Source: an uncultured Oscillibacter sp.
GTDB lineage: Bacteria; Bacillota; Clostridia; Oscillospirales; Oscillospiraceae
Assembly: GCA_905200545.1 (NCBI GenBank)
Contig: CAJKKQ010000005.1
Location: forward strand, 1-64,000
Length of the DNA: 64,000 bases
Reading direction: 5' to 3'
The notes below the pieces were generated by a model. That model was given only the letters and a program-made list of their open reading frames with translations, did no database searches and was not told where the DNA came from. Positions 1 to 13,276 of the stretch are shown here, piece by piece. The position numbers and the translations under genes were made by a program. Position 1 is the stretch's first letter. Each line of letters starts with the position of its first letter.

Positions 1-2476
<2,476 letters not shown>

Positions 2477-2534
2477 ATTGCGATTTCCTCCTTACATGAT
2501 TCAGAATATTGGACGTTTTGGGTGCGATTCCGAA

Positions 2535-6236
<3,702 letters not shown>

Positions 6237-6438
6237 CTTCACATTCACCTTTCTTCTGTCCGCCCCTCCCTGTCCGAAGGGGTAAACGGTTGATCTTAAA
6301 GCCGCAGAAGCGTTTGAAACGCACGGGGCGGTTGTCATTTTCTATCCTGTCTCCCTTGCATTGCAGGGGAAAACATGTTATCCTGTGCACAGTGATAAGA
6401 AAATGGAAAAGTCTCCGCCGCCATCATATAAGCGATTT

Positions 6439-6467
6439 ATTTTACCATGGCTTTTTTTCTCTGTCAA
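6439..6467 (-). promoter_or_regulatory. SigA-type promoter of rpoBC
   Basis: Read on the minus strand: TTGACA, 17-base spacer, TAAAAT. This near-consensus promoter leaves an rpoB leader of about 195 nt (6237-6432) in which I see no obvious attenuator. The 358-base gap between rpoB and the next gene holds this promoter plus the two hairpins listed at 6484 and 6531. Confidence 0.85.
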
Positions 6468-6483
6468 GGAGAAAAAATGTATA

Positions 6484-6510
6484 TTCCGGACGTGTGTCCG
6501 GATTTTTTTT
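6484..6510. terminator. Hairpin with T-run upstream of the rpoBC promoter
   Basis: TCCGGAC / GTCCGGA stem with a 4-base loop followed by eight T on the plus strand. No plus-strand gene precedes it. On the minus strand it is followed by a weaker T-rich stretch, so it may insulate rpoBC from upstream transcription. Confidence 0.5.
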
Positions 6511-6530
6511 ATGTCCGTTTTCCCCAAACG

Positions 6531-6567
6531 AAAAAGGAGCGCAGCCCCATGGGGCTGTGCTCCTTTT
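6531..6567. terminator. Bidirectional terminator after the 61-aa membrane protein
   Basis: Long stem AAAAGGAGCGCAGCCCC / GGGGCTGTGCTCCTTTT with T-runs on both strands. It lies about 30 bases past the stop of the small gene at 6595. Confidence 0.8.
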
Positions 6568-6594
6568 CATGTTACTGTGCGTTTTTGACCCGGC

Positions 6595-6780
6595 TCACTC
6601 GTAAAGCTCCTCGTCGGCATAGTCATCGTACTCGGATCCGAATTTCTTTGCCAAGCGGTTCTTCACACCGCAGCAGCCCACAGACAAGTCGTGCCAGCCG
6701 CCGATCAGCAGGCAGACCACCGCGGCAAGCGCCAGGCTGGCACCGATGATCTTCATGACCATGCTTGCAGTTTTGCTCAT
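6595..6780 (-). CDS. Small single-span membrane protein, unknown function
   Basis: 61 aa. ATG preceded by GGAGGA with good spacing, and followed by a strong terminator, so it is probably a real monocistronic gene. One hydrophobic segment (about residues 8-27), a short Cys pair (CC, about 36-37), and an acidic Tyr/Glu/Asp-rich tail. I recognise no family and assign no role. It sits where ribosomal protein genes often precede rpoB. Confidence 0.7.
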   Translation of the reverse strand: MSKTASMVMKIIGASLALAAVVCLLIGGWHDLSVGCCGVKNRLAKKFGSEYDDYADEELYE

Positions 6781-6872
6781 AAGCGTGTCCTCCTATCGGG
6801 CAGTTTTTCTTTGTGCGCAGTTGTTATTATACACCATCCGAGGTGCTTTTACAATGGGTTTCCCCGGCAACC

Positions 6873-7118
6873 TCAGCCGTAAATATCCTCAATGGCGATT
6901 TTGTCTCCCAGCAGATAGGGCAGGAACTTGCCCATCAAAGGCACATACGACGCCGCAAAAACCAGCGACGCCACCCAGGCCGCGGCCCGCTTTTTCCTTC
7001 CGGGAACCGCCAGGCCGATGAGCACGCCCATGGCGCAGACGCAGATCTTCAGCAGGGCCATGTCCTTCCAGGTACAGCCTTTGAGGTACTGATTCGCCGC
7101 TACAAAGAGTTTTTTCAT
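6873..7118 (-). CDS. Small two-span membrane protein, unknown function
   Basis: 80 aa starting MKKLFVAANQYLKG, chosen because AAAGGAGGG precedes this ATG; an upstream in-frame start at 7166 has no ribosome site. Two hydrophobic stretches (about residues 24-37 and 45-64) flank a basic linker. Similar short Firmicutes proteins are sometimes labelled permease of phosphate ABC transporter, but nothing here supports transport. Confident as a gene, not in function. Confidence 0.7.
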   Translation of the reverse strand: MKKLFVAANQYLKGCTWKDMALLKICVCAMGVLIGLAVPGRKKRAAAWVASLVFAASYVPLMGKFLPYLLGDKIAIEDIYG

Positions 7119-7344
7119 TTCCGCGTTCCCTCCTTTATGTCCTTCCGGCCCGCCGGCCGGAACCAACCGGAAAACGGGGGGCGGGCTCTCCCGCCGTTTA
7201 TGATTGCGGATATTATACCACGGGGTTTTTGAAAAAGGAAGCCTTCATTTTCACTATTTTACCGCCGGGCCCGTCCCCGACGCGGCTGGAACAAAGCTCC
7301 CGGATCCCGGGAGCTTTCGGTCAGGAGAATTTTCTCCTGCTGTT

Positions 7345-7944
7345 TTACACCTGGCGCCGCAGCTGTACCACCACCACCGTGGCGGCACCGTCCCGGCTGG
7401 TGACATTGCTGTTGTAATTGAGGGTGAACTCCGTCTCCTCCGTCACATCCAGGATCAGGCTGTTGGATCCGCCGGCACTGACGCTGTCCTCTGCAGTCCG
7501 GGCGTAGACGCCGTACTCCAGATGCCCCTGGCCGCCGTAGGCTGGCGTCACCTGAAGGTATCCCGCCGTCTCCAAAATGGCGGAGACGTGGTACGTGATA
7601 AGGTAATATCCCGGCTCCAGTCGGATCTGCGTGGCGTTTTGCAGGGTGATCTGCCCGGTGGGATCTTCCACCGCCTGGGCAAAGGGAATGGCGCTGCCGT
7701 TGGCAAAACGCTGCATAAAGGTATAGAAGGAGGCAAACACATCCTCCGGCGCGGTGCCCGGTTCCCCCTGGGGAATGAAAAAGTCCAGACGGACGCCGTC
7801 TGCCGTGGGGGTGGCGGTGACCCTCGCCTCCGTGCCCGGAGGCGTGGTGGTGGTGGATCCCACCGTGATGACCGGTGCCGGGCAGCGGCAGGGACACGCC
7901 GGGCAGCAGGGCAGGCAGCAGGGATCGTCTTTAGGATGGAACAT
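7345..7944 (-). CDS. Collagen-like, BclA-type C-terminal domain protein; probable spore-surface protein
   Basis: 199 aa; start chosen at MFHPKDD, which has GGAGA upstream. The N-terminus is very Cys-rich (CCLPCCPACPCRCP, residues 10-23). It is followed by a region ending FFIPQGEPG, the lead-in that normally precedes Gly-X-Y collagen repeats; here the repeat is reduced to about one unit. The remaining 110 residues form the beta-rich domain seen at the C-terminus of exosporium proteins such as BclA (C1q/TNF-like fold), with LEPGYYLITYHVSA typical of it. Upstream is a SigK-like promoter rather than a housekeeping one, which fits an exosporium or coat role. Role is inferred; the collagen segment may have been lost. 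Confidence 0.75.
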   Translation of the reverse strand: MFHPKDDPCCLPCCPACPCRCPAPVITVGSTTTTPPGTEARVTATPTADGVRLDFFIPQGEPGTAPEDVFASFYTFMQRFANGSAIPFAQAVEDPTGQITLQNATQIRLEPGYYLITYHVSAILETAGYLQVTPAYGGQGHLEYGVYARTAEDSVSAGGSNSLILDVTEETEFTLNYNSNVTSRDGAATVVVVQLRRQV

Positions 7945-7974
7945 GATGGTTTCTCCTCTCGGGATTGGATAGTC

Positions 7975-8002
7975 CATCCTATGCACCTGCAGTCCATCCC
8001 GT
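7975..8002 (-). promoter_or_regulatory. SigK-like promoter of the collagen-like gene
   Basis: Minus strand: AC, 17 bases, CATAGGATG. This resembles the SigK pattern AC-N16/17-CATANNNTA with one mismatch at the last base. The -10 box ends 31 bases before the ATG, leaving room for a short leader and the ribosome site. A site of the same form and distance precedes the ferritin-like gene (19575). Confidence 0.55.
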
Positions 8003-8010
8003 TCCTCATC

Positions 8011-8046
8011 AAAAAAGGAAGCGGCGAAAATCACCGCTTCCTTTTT
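8011..8046. terminator. Terminator after the TPM gene
   Basis: GGAAGCGG / CCGCTTCC stem flanked by A6 and T5 on the plus strand, so it works in either direction. It follows the stop of the gene at 8055 on the minus strand. Confidence 0.8.
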
Positions 8047-8054
8047 CCAGATAC

Positions 8055-9146
8055 TCAGCGTCTGCCTGCGCCGCCCCCGAAGGAACCGCCACCGAAGCCG
8101 CCGCGGCCTGCGCCGCCCCCGAAGGAACCGCCACCGAAGCCGCCGCGGCCTGCGCCGCCCCCAAAGGAACCGCCGCCGAAGCCGCCGCGGCCTGCGCCGC
8201 CCCCAAAGGAACCGCTGCCGAAGCCGCCGCCGAAAAATCCACCGCCGCCAAAGCCGGCAGGCCCCTGAGGAGGCCTGGGCCCCCGGGGCGGGGGCCGTCT
8301 GGGCGGTCTGGGAGGCCGGGGCGCCCGGTAGCGCCGGGGCCTGCCCCAGAAGATGGGGTAGTAGAGCACCGTGGGCCGACCCATCCCCGGCTGCAGGTAG
8401 CGCCGCCGGTACCGGCTGTACCGCACGCCGTCCAGGATGATCCAGGCCACAAACAGCACCGCCACCAGCATCACAAGATCAAGCACCAGCGTGCCCAGAG
8501 TTGGGGCAAAGTACCCAGTAGAGACACTCTCATAGCCGCCGGAAACAGCGTGGTAACTCTCCGGCACCGCGGGAATATAATTCTCCTTCACGGTGACCCC
8601 GTAGCCCTCTGCCATATAATCGATGAGGGCGTCAAAGGTGGTACGCACCGCAGCGTCGTAATCCCCGGCAGCAAAATCCGTCTCCATATAGCTCCACAGG
8701 ATGCTCTGGAGAGCCTGCTGCTCCGAGGAACTCCAGCCGCTGCCCCAGCCCATGTAGTAATCTCCCACCGGGGCGCCGTTGTACATGTTCTCCAGGGCCA
8801 GCACCAGCAGCACGCCGTTGTTGCGCTCCGCCGAGCCCACCCCCAGCCGGTCAAACTCCCGGGCGGTAAAATCGGCAATGGACTCCGTCCCGGTGGTGTC
8901 CACCACCTCCACAGCGATCTGGGCGCCGGTCTGGGCAAAGAGGGAGGCGTTCATGGCGTCGATATACGCCATGGTATCCTGGCTGATGACCCCCTGGGAA
9001 TCCATCACATATTGATAACTTCCGGTGACGGAGGTAGAGGCCTGGGCAGTCTCATCCGGTCGCTTTGCCTGGCCGATGAGGACACCTGCCGCAATGGCCA
9101 GCACCATCACCACTGCCGCCACCGGGCGTTTTTGCAGGAATTTCAT
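8055..9146 (-). CDS. TPM domain membrane protein with Gly-rich repeat tail
   Basis: 363 aa. N-terminal signal/anchor segment (about residues 9-25), then an extracytoplasmic TPM (Psb32/MOLO-1-like) domain (about 45-200) with GSAERNNGVLLVLALE and YYMGWGSGW. A second membrane span follows (about 222-241), then a Pro/Arg-rich stretch and a tail of GGGSFGGGAGRGGF repeats. TPM proteins have this plan, but their cell role is not settled. It is the last gene of the xpaC-telA-TPM operon, 16 bases after telA, suggesting an envelope or stress function shared with those two. Start has a usable GGAGA site. Confidence 0.85.
   Translation of the reverse strand: MKFLQKRPVAAVVMVLAIAAGVLIGQAKRPDETAQASTSVTGSYQYVMDSQGVISQDTMAYIDAMNASLFAQTGAQIAVEVVDTTGTESIADFTAREFDRLGVGSAERNNGVLLVLALENMYNGAPVGDYYMGWGSGWSSSEQQALQSILWSYMETDFAAGDYDAAVRTTFDALIDYMAEGYGVTVKENYIPAVPESYHAVSGGYESVSTGYFAPTLGTLVLDLVMLVAVLFVAWIILDGVRYSRYRRRYLQPGMGRPTVLYYPIFWGRPRRYRAPRPPRPPRRPPPRGPRPPQGPAGFGGGGFFGGGFGSGSFGGGAGRGGFGGGSFGGGAGRGGFGGGSFGGGAGRGGFGGGSFGGGAGRR
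8065..8232 (-). repeat. Four tandem 42-bp units coding the Gly-rich tail
   Basis: Four in-frame copies of a 42-base unit (8065, 8107, 8149, 8191). Each encodes 14 residues of the type GRGGFGGGSFGGGA. The copies differ at a few silent or near-silent positions, and the last is the most diverged. Coding, not a CRISPR array: there are no unique spacers. Confidence 0.9.
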
Positions 9147-9162
9147 AGATCTCCTTCCCGGT

Positions 9163-10353
9163 TTATCCGTGCAGCTCCATGAGCTTCTGCTTCAGTTCAC
9201 CCTCGATGCGGCCCAGCTCCGCCTCGGCGGCCTTGCGCTTGGCGGCGCCCTCCTTCTGGATGTTCAGCACCTCGTCCAGGGTGGAGATCAGCTGCTGGTT
9301 CGTATGCTGCAGTGTCTCGATATCCACCACGCTGCGCTCCGCCTCCCGGGCGGTTTCGATGGTACCCATCTTTAGCATGTCGGCGTTCTTCTTCAAAAGC
9401 TCGTTGGTCATGTTGGTGACGGCGCTCTGGGCGGCAGTGGCCTGACGGCCGTGCTCCAGGCCCAGGGCCAGCACCATCTGGCTTTTCCACAGGGGGATGG
9501 TGTTCACCAGAGAGGACTGGATCTTCTCCACCATCAGTGTGTCGTTATTCTGCAGCAGCCGGGTCTGGGGGCCCATCTGCACAGAGATCATCCGGGTGAG
9601 CTCCAGGTCGTGGAGCTTCTTTTCAAACCGGTCGCACATCTGCACCAGGTCGTTGTAGGCCTGGGCATCCTCCTGGGCGCCGGTCTGCTCCGCTTTGGCC
9701 TTCAAAGCCGGCAGTTCATTGGCCTGGACATCCGAGAGCTTCCGCTTGCCCGCCAGGATATACATGGTGAGCTCCTTATAATACTTGAGGTTGAGCTCGT
9801 ACATCTGATCGAACATGGCCACGTCCTTCATGAGCGTCACCTGGTGCTGCTCCAGCTCCCGGGCGATCTTATCCACATTGGCCTCCACCTTGGCGTACTG
9901 GGCTTTCATGGCCTCCAGCTTGTTGCCGGTCTTCTTGAAGAGGCCGAAAAGGCCCTTCTTCTCCTCTTCCTCGCCGAAGCCCTTGAGCTCCACCACCAGC
10001 TCGGAAAGGGACTTGCCCACCTCGCCCAGGTCCTTGGTGCGCACAGAGGAGAGGGCGTTCTCCGAAAAGCCCGCCACGTTCTTCTGGGCGGCGGCGCCGT
10101 ACTGGAGCACCTGGTTGGAATCGGTAATGTCGATCTTCTTGGCAAACTCCGCCACCGCCTGCTTCTCCGCGTCGGAGAGGAGGTTTTCATCCATCTGCAC
10201 CGGGGTGACCTCCGGCTTGGGCGCCTCCTGGACATCGGGGGCCGCAGGGGCCGTGGGGTCCAGCGTCAGTTCTGGAACCGCCTGGGCAGCCGCCGCGGCG
10301 GTATCATTGGGTGTGAGGGTCAGCTCCGGCATTGTGTTCTTTTCTTCAGCCAT
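9163..10353 (-). CDS. telA: Toxic anion resistance protein TelA family
   Basis: 396 aa TelA/YceH family protein. Start taken at MAEEKNTMPEL because GGAGG lies 8 bases before it; the ATG two codons upstream sits only 2 bases after the box. The first 60 residues are Ala/Pro-rich and probably disordered; the rest is helical, with the family core around EFAKKIDI, YKELTMYILAG, and the C-terminal LWKSQMVLALGL and TNELLKKNADML. Family members were linked to tellurite and cell-envelope stress tolerance, but the biochemical activity is unknown. Lies 52 bases after xpaC, its usual partner, and 16 bases before the TPM gene. Confidence 0.9.
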   Translation of the reverse strand: MAEEKNTMPELTLTPNDTAAAAAQAVPELTLDPTAPAAPDVQEAPKPEVTPVQMDENLLSDAEKQAVAEFAKKIDITDSNQVLQYGAAAQKNVAGFSENALSSVRTKDLGEVGKSLSELVVELKGFGEEEEKKGLFGLFKKTGNKLEAMKAQYAKVEANVDKIARELEQHQVTLMKDVAMFDQMYELNLKYYKELTMYILAGKRKLSDVQANELPALKAKAEQTGAQEDAQAYNDLVQMCDRFEKKLHDLELTRMISVQMGPQTRLLQNNDTLMVEKIQSSLVNTIPLWKSQMVLALGLEHGRQATAAQSAVTNMTNELLKKNADMLKMGTIETAREAERSVVDIETLQHTNQQLISTLDEVLNIQKEGAAKRKAAEAELGRIEGELKQKLMELHG

Positions 10354-10405
10354 GGTCATATCCTCCGTTCATTCTTGATCCATATCCACAGACTGCGGAG
10401 CGCTC

Positions 10406-11119
10406 TCACAGCTCCAGCTTGATATCCGGGTCGTTCTTGGGGGTGGTCTCCGCTTTGAGCTGATCCCCCACCAGGCCCTCCCGGGCCATCATGTTCTCCA
10501 GTACGGTGATATCCGTGGAGATATCCAGGGCATCGGCGCCGTAGAGGGCATCCAGCTGCTTTTCAAAGGCGGAGACGATGGTACGCATCATGCCCTCCAC
10601 CTTGGCAAGGGTGGTGTCGATATTCTCCCCGGACACCCCGGCGGCGCTCATGCGGTCGTAGGCGTTGAGGAGCTTCAACGTAGTGGGCAGGTAATAGTCC
10701 ATGAATTTTCGGATCTGGGGCAGCTTCTTGGGATCCCGCCTGACCTCCTCAAAGATCTTGGCAGACACCTGCTCCAGCCGGACGATATCGGCAGAGATAC
10801 CGGGGTCGGCAATGTTGTCATCCAGGCGCTTCATCTCCGCGATGGCCAGGCGGCCGTCCTTGAGCATCTTATCCAGGGCTGGGTCCCCGGTGGATTCCTC
10901 CTTGGGGGCTTCGGCCCTCTTGGGCTCCTCCGCCTTCTTCTCCTGGCCGATGGGACCGGAGCGGCACAGCAGGCTCACCACGATGAACACCACCACCGAC
11001 GCCGCACCCAGCAGCACATAGTGCAGCGGTGCATACAGCGGGAACAGCAGGGCATACATCAGCCACACCACCGCCACCGCGTAAAAAGGGGCGGGACTTT
11101 TTCTGACGGTTTCTTCCAT
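10406..11119 (-). CDS. xpaC: XpaC family (5-bromo-4-chloroindolyl phosphate hydrolysis) membrane protein
   Basis: 237 aa. Two hydrophobic spans near the N-terminus (about residues 12-30 and 33-51), a basic/acidic linker, then a cytoplasmic helical domain with RKFMDYYLPTTLKLLNAY, the family hallmark. The name comes from an early screen for X-phos hydrolysis; a real phosphatase activity is doubtful. First gene of the xpaC-telA-TPM operon. AGGAGG precedes the ATG and a housekeeping promoter lies 80 bases upstream. The xpaC-telA pairing is common in Firmicutes and supports the call. Confidence 0.88.
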   Translation of the reverse strand: MEETVRKSPAPFYAVAVVWLMYALLFPLYAPLHYVLLGAASVVVFIVVSLLCRSGPIGQEKKAEEPKRAEAPKEESTGDPALDKMLKDGRLAIAEMKRLDDNIADPGISADIVRLEQVSAKIFEEVRRDPKKLPQIRKFMDYYLPTTLKLLNAYDRMSAAGVSGENIDTTLAKVEGMMRTIVSAFEKQLDALYGADALDISTDITVLENMMAREGLVGDQLKAETTPKNDPDIKLEL

Positions 11120-11197
11120 AGAGACCTCCTTTGCCGGGCGGAACGCTCCGCCCGCGCCTGTGCGGCCAAGGGGCCGCCGGAAATTGGTTCTGGGGAT

Positions 11198-11226
11198 ATC
11201 ATACGCGCCCGGGGCTCCCGGGTCAA
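11198..11226 (-). promoter_or_regulatory. SigA-type promoter of xpaC-telA-TPM
   Basis: Minus strand: TTGACC, 17 bases, TATGAT, starting just past the yfbR stop codon. The leader to the xpaC ATG is about 70 nt and GC-rich. Confidence 0.7.
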
Positions 11227-11234
11227 GGGACGGC

Positions 11235-11810
11235 TCAGGTCAGCTGGTCCAGCGTCAGGGAGAAGCTCTCCAAAAACGTCTCCATGAAGTACGCCACTTC
11301 CGGGAGCTCCATGGCCTCCAGCGCCGCCCGGGTCTGGGCGGCCGCCTCCCGGAACTCCAGATTCCCGGCCTTGACCTCCTCCAGGCACTTGATGTAAGCG
11401 GAGAGCTTGTCCGCCGCCTTCACCAGCTGACGCACCTGGGGATCCTCCGGCCGCAGCAGCGGGGCGTAGGCTCCCTGCAGCTCGGGAGGCAGCAGCTCCA
11501 GGAGCTTCTCCGCCGCCACCGTCTCCACCTCCTTGTAGGCGTTGCGGATGGCGGGGTTGAAGTATTTGATGGGGGTGGGCATATCCCCGGTGAGGATCTC
11601 CGTGGCGTCGTGGTAAAGGGCCGCCGCTGCCACGGCACCGGGATCCACCTGCCCGCCGAACTTCTCGTTGCGGATCACTGCCAAAGCGTGGGCCAGAACC
11701 GCCACCTGGTGGCTGTGCTCCTGGACGTTCTCCGGAGCGGTGTTGCGCATAAGGGCCCAGCGGGTGATAAAGCGCATCCGGGCAATATAGGCAAAGAAAT
11801 GGCTCTTCAT
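11235..11810 (-). CDS. yfbR: YfbR family HD-domain 5'-deoxynucleotidase
   Basis: 191 aa. Dephosphorylates deoxyribonucleoside 5'-monophosphates in its family; cytosolic, metal-dependent. The HD motif parts are visible: RWALMRNT followed by EHSHQVAVLAHAL (first His), YHDATEILTGDMPTP (HD pair and downstream residues), and KAADKLSAYIKCLEE (final Asp). The start MKSHFFAYIARM is one base after the mtaB stop and has GGAG in the mtaB tail, so the two are translationally coupled. Length matches the family. Confidence 0.88.
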   Translation of the reverse strand: MKSHFFAYIARMRFITRWALMRNTAPENVQEHSHQVAVLAHALAVIRNEKFGGQVDPGAVAAAALYHDATEILTGDMPTPIKYFNPAIRNAYKEVETVAAEKLLELLPPELQGAYAPLLRPEDPQVRQLVKAADKLSAYIKCLEEVKAGNLEFREAAAQTRAALEAMELPEVAYFMETFLESFSLTLDQLT

Positions 11811-11811
11811 C

Positions 11812-13104
11812 TCACTCCTCCACAATCTCGCCCAGCAGTGCCGTGCCGTCGGTTCCGGTGATGCGGACGTTTTTCAGCTGGTTGTGCAGGTCCTCCCCTT
11901 CCGCCAGCACCTCCATATAGTTAGGGGCGTGTCCGGAATAGAGGCCCTTGCGGGGCTGCTCGAAGAGCACGCAATAGGTTTCCCCCACACAGCCGACAAG
12001 ATACGCCTGATGCATCCGGGCGGCAACAGCTCCCGCCCGCTTGGCCCGCTCCTCCTTGACGGCGGGGGGCACCTGAGGCATGTCCGCCGCCGGGGTGCCG
12101 GGACGGATGGAATAGGGGAACACGTGCATCTGGGCAAAGGCGCACTTCTGGATGAATTCCAGTGTCGTCTCAAACTCCTCCTCCGTCTCCTCCGGGAAGC
12201 CCACGATGAGGTCCGTGGTGACGGCAGGGCGGGTGAAAAAGCGGTTCAGCAGCGTGACCGACTCATAGAACCGGGCGCTGTCGTACTTGCGGTTCATCCG
12301 CCGCAATGTGGCGTCACACCCGCTCTGCATAGACAGGTGGAACTGGGGACACAGGTTGGGCAGGGCCGCTGCCCGGCGGCAGAAGTCCTCCGTCACCGTA
12401 CGGGGCTCCAGGCTGCCCAGCCGCAGCCGCACCCCCTCCGGCACGGCGGCGCTGGCGGCCTCCAGCAGATCAATCAGGCTCTCCCCGGTCTTGAGGTCCT
12501 TGCCCCAGGAGGAGATCTCGATGCCTGTGAGGACGATCTCCCGGTATCCGGCCGCCGCCAGTTCTTTCAGCTGACGCACTGCCTCCGCCGTAGGCAGGGA
12601 GCGCACCCGGCCCCGGGCGTAGGGAATGATGCAGTAAGAGCAGAAGTTCACGCACCCGTCCTCGATTTTCAGCAGGCAGCGGGTTCGGTCGGAAAGGCCG
12701 CCGGCAGGCAGCACCTCAAACTCCCGGCGGGAGAAGGCATCGTCCAGGGCCTCCGCTGGGATATGCCGGGCCACGGTCTGCTCCAGCAGGTCCACAAAGG
12801 CCACCCGGTCTCCGGTGCCTGCCACCAGGTCCGCCCCCAGCTTCCGGGCGTCGTCCTGGTGGGTCTGGGTATAGCAGCCGCAGATGGCGGCGATGGCCTC
12901 CGGATGTTCCCGGCGGACCCGGTGGAGCATCTGGCGGGACTTCTGGTCGCTGACCGCCGTGACGGAGCAGCTGTTGATGACATAGGCATCCGCCGCGTCG
13001 GCGAAGTCCACGATCTGGTGTCCCCGGCGGCGCAGCTCCTGCTCCATGGCCTGGGTCTCGAACTGGTTGACCTTGCAGCCCAGGGTGTAAATGGCAACTT
13101 TCAT
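11812..13104 (-). CDS. mtaB: tRNA (t6A37) methylthiotransferase MtaB
   Basis: 430 aa radical-SAM enzyme that adds a methylthio group to N6-threonylcarbamoyladenosine-37 of tRNAs reading ANN codons. N-terminal UPF0004 domain with cluster cysteines near residues 10, 46 and 77 (TLGCKVNQFET, INSCSVTA, CGCYTQ). The radical-SAM triad CVNFCSYC is at about 151-158, and a C-terminal TRAM domain ends the protein. Start MKVAIYTLGC has AAGGAG upstream; the longer in-frame form adds five unlikely residues. It needs two [4Fe-4S] clusters, which suits the cysteine desulfurase encoded divergently next door. Confidence 0.93.
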   Translation of the reverse strand: MKVAIYTLGCKVNQFETQAMEQELRRRGHQIVDFADAADAYVINSCSVTAVSDQKSRQMLHRVRREHPEAIAAICGCYTQTHQDDARKLGADLVAGTGDRVAFVDLLEQTVARHIPAEALDDAFSRREFEVLPAGGLSDRTRCLLKIEDGCVNFCSYCIIPYARGRVRSLPTAEAVRQLKELAAAGYREIVLTGIEISSWGKDLKTGESLIDLLEAASAAVPEGVRLRLGSLEPRTVTEDFCRRAAALPNLCPQFHLSMQSGCDATLRRMNRKYDSARFYESVTLLNRFFTRPAVTTDLIVGFPEETEEEFETTLEFIQKCAFAQMHVFPYSIRPGTPAADMPQVPPAVKEERAKRAGAVAARMHQAYLVGCVGETYCVLFEQPRKGLYSGHAPNYMEVLAEGEDLHNQLKNVRITGTDGTALLGEIVEE

Positions 13105-13113
13105 GGAATCTCC

Positions 13114-13142
13114 TTGCACTTTGCGTAAATTGTTTATATAAT
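13114..13142 (+). promoter_or_regulatory. SigA-type promoter of the 13.3-17.4 kb operon
   Basis: Plus strand: TTGCAC, 17 bases, TATAAT. It overlaps the ribosome-binding region of divergent mtaB. Leader to the first gene is about 130 nt and includes the 18-bp tandem repeat. Confidence 0.75.
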
Positions 13143-13163
13143 GAGAGGACTGCCGGATGGGCC

Positions 13164-13199
13164 ATGCCCCTCCGGGCCGCTATGCCCCTCCGGGCCGCT
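13164..13199 (+). repeat. Tandem 18-bp repeat in the leader
   Basis: ATGCCCCTCCGGGCCGCT occurs twice, head to tail, in the untranslated leader before the cysteine desulfurase gene. GC-rich and partly self-complementary (CCGG cores). It could fold, but no known riboswitch class is recognised. Confidence 0.7.
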
Positions 13200-13276
13200 T
13201 TTTGCCCTTTTAAATCTTTTTTATTATATCGATTTTTCCCCTGTTGGGCAACCCCCAATGAAAGGAGCCTTTTTCC

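Noticed and set aside
8065..8232. 42-bp repeats considered as a CRISPR array
   Set aside because: Units abut with no spacers and are in frame with a Gly-rich protein tail. No cas genes are present in the window.
8009..8452. Other-frame minus-strand ORF over the TPM tail
   Set aside because: Ala/Gly-rich by-product of the 42-bp repeat read in another frame.
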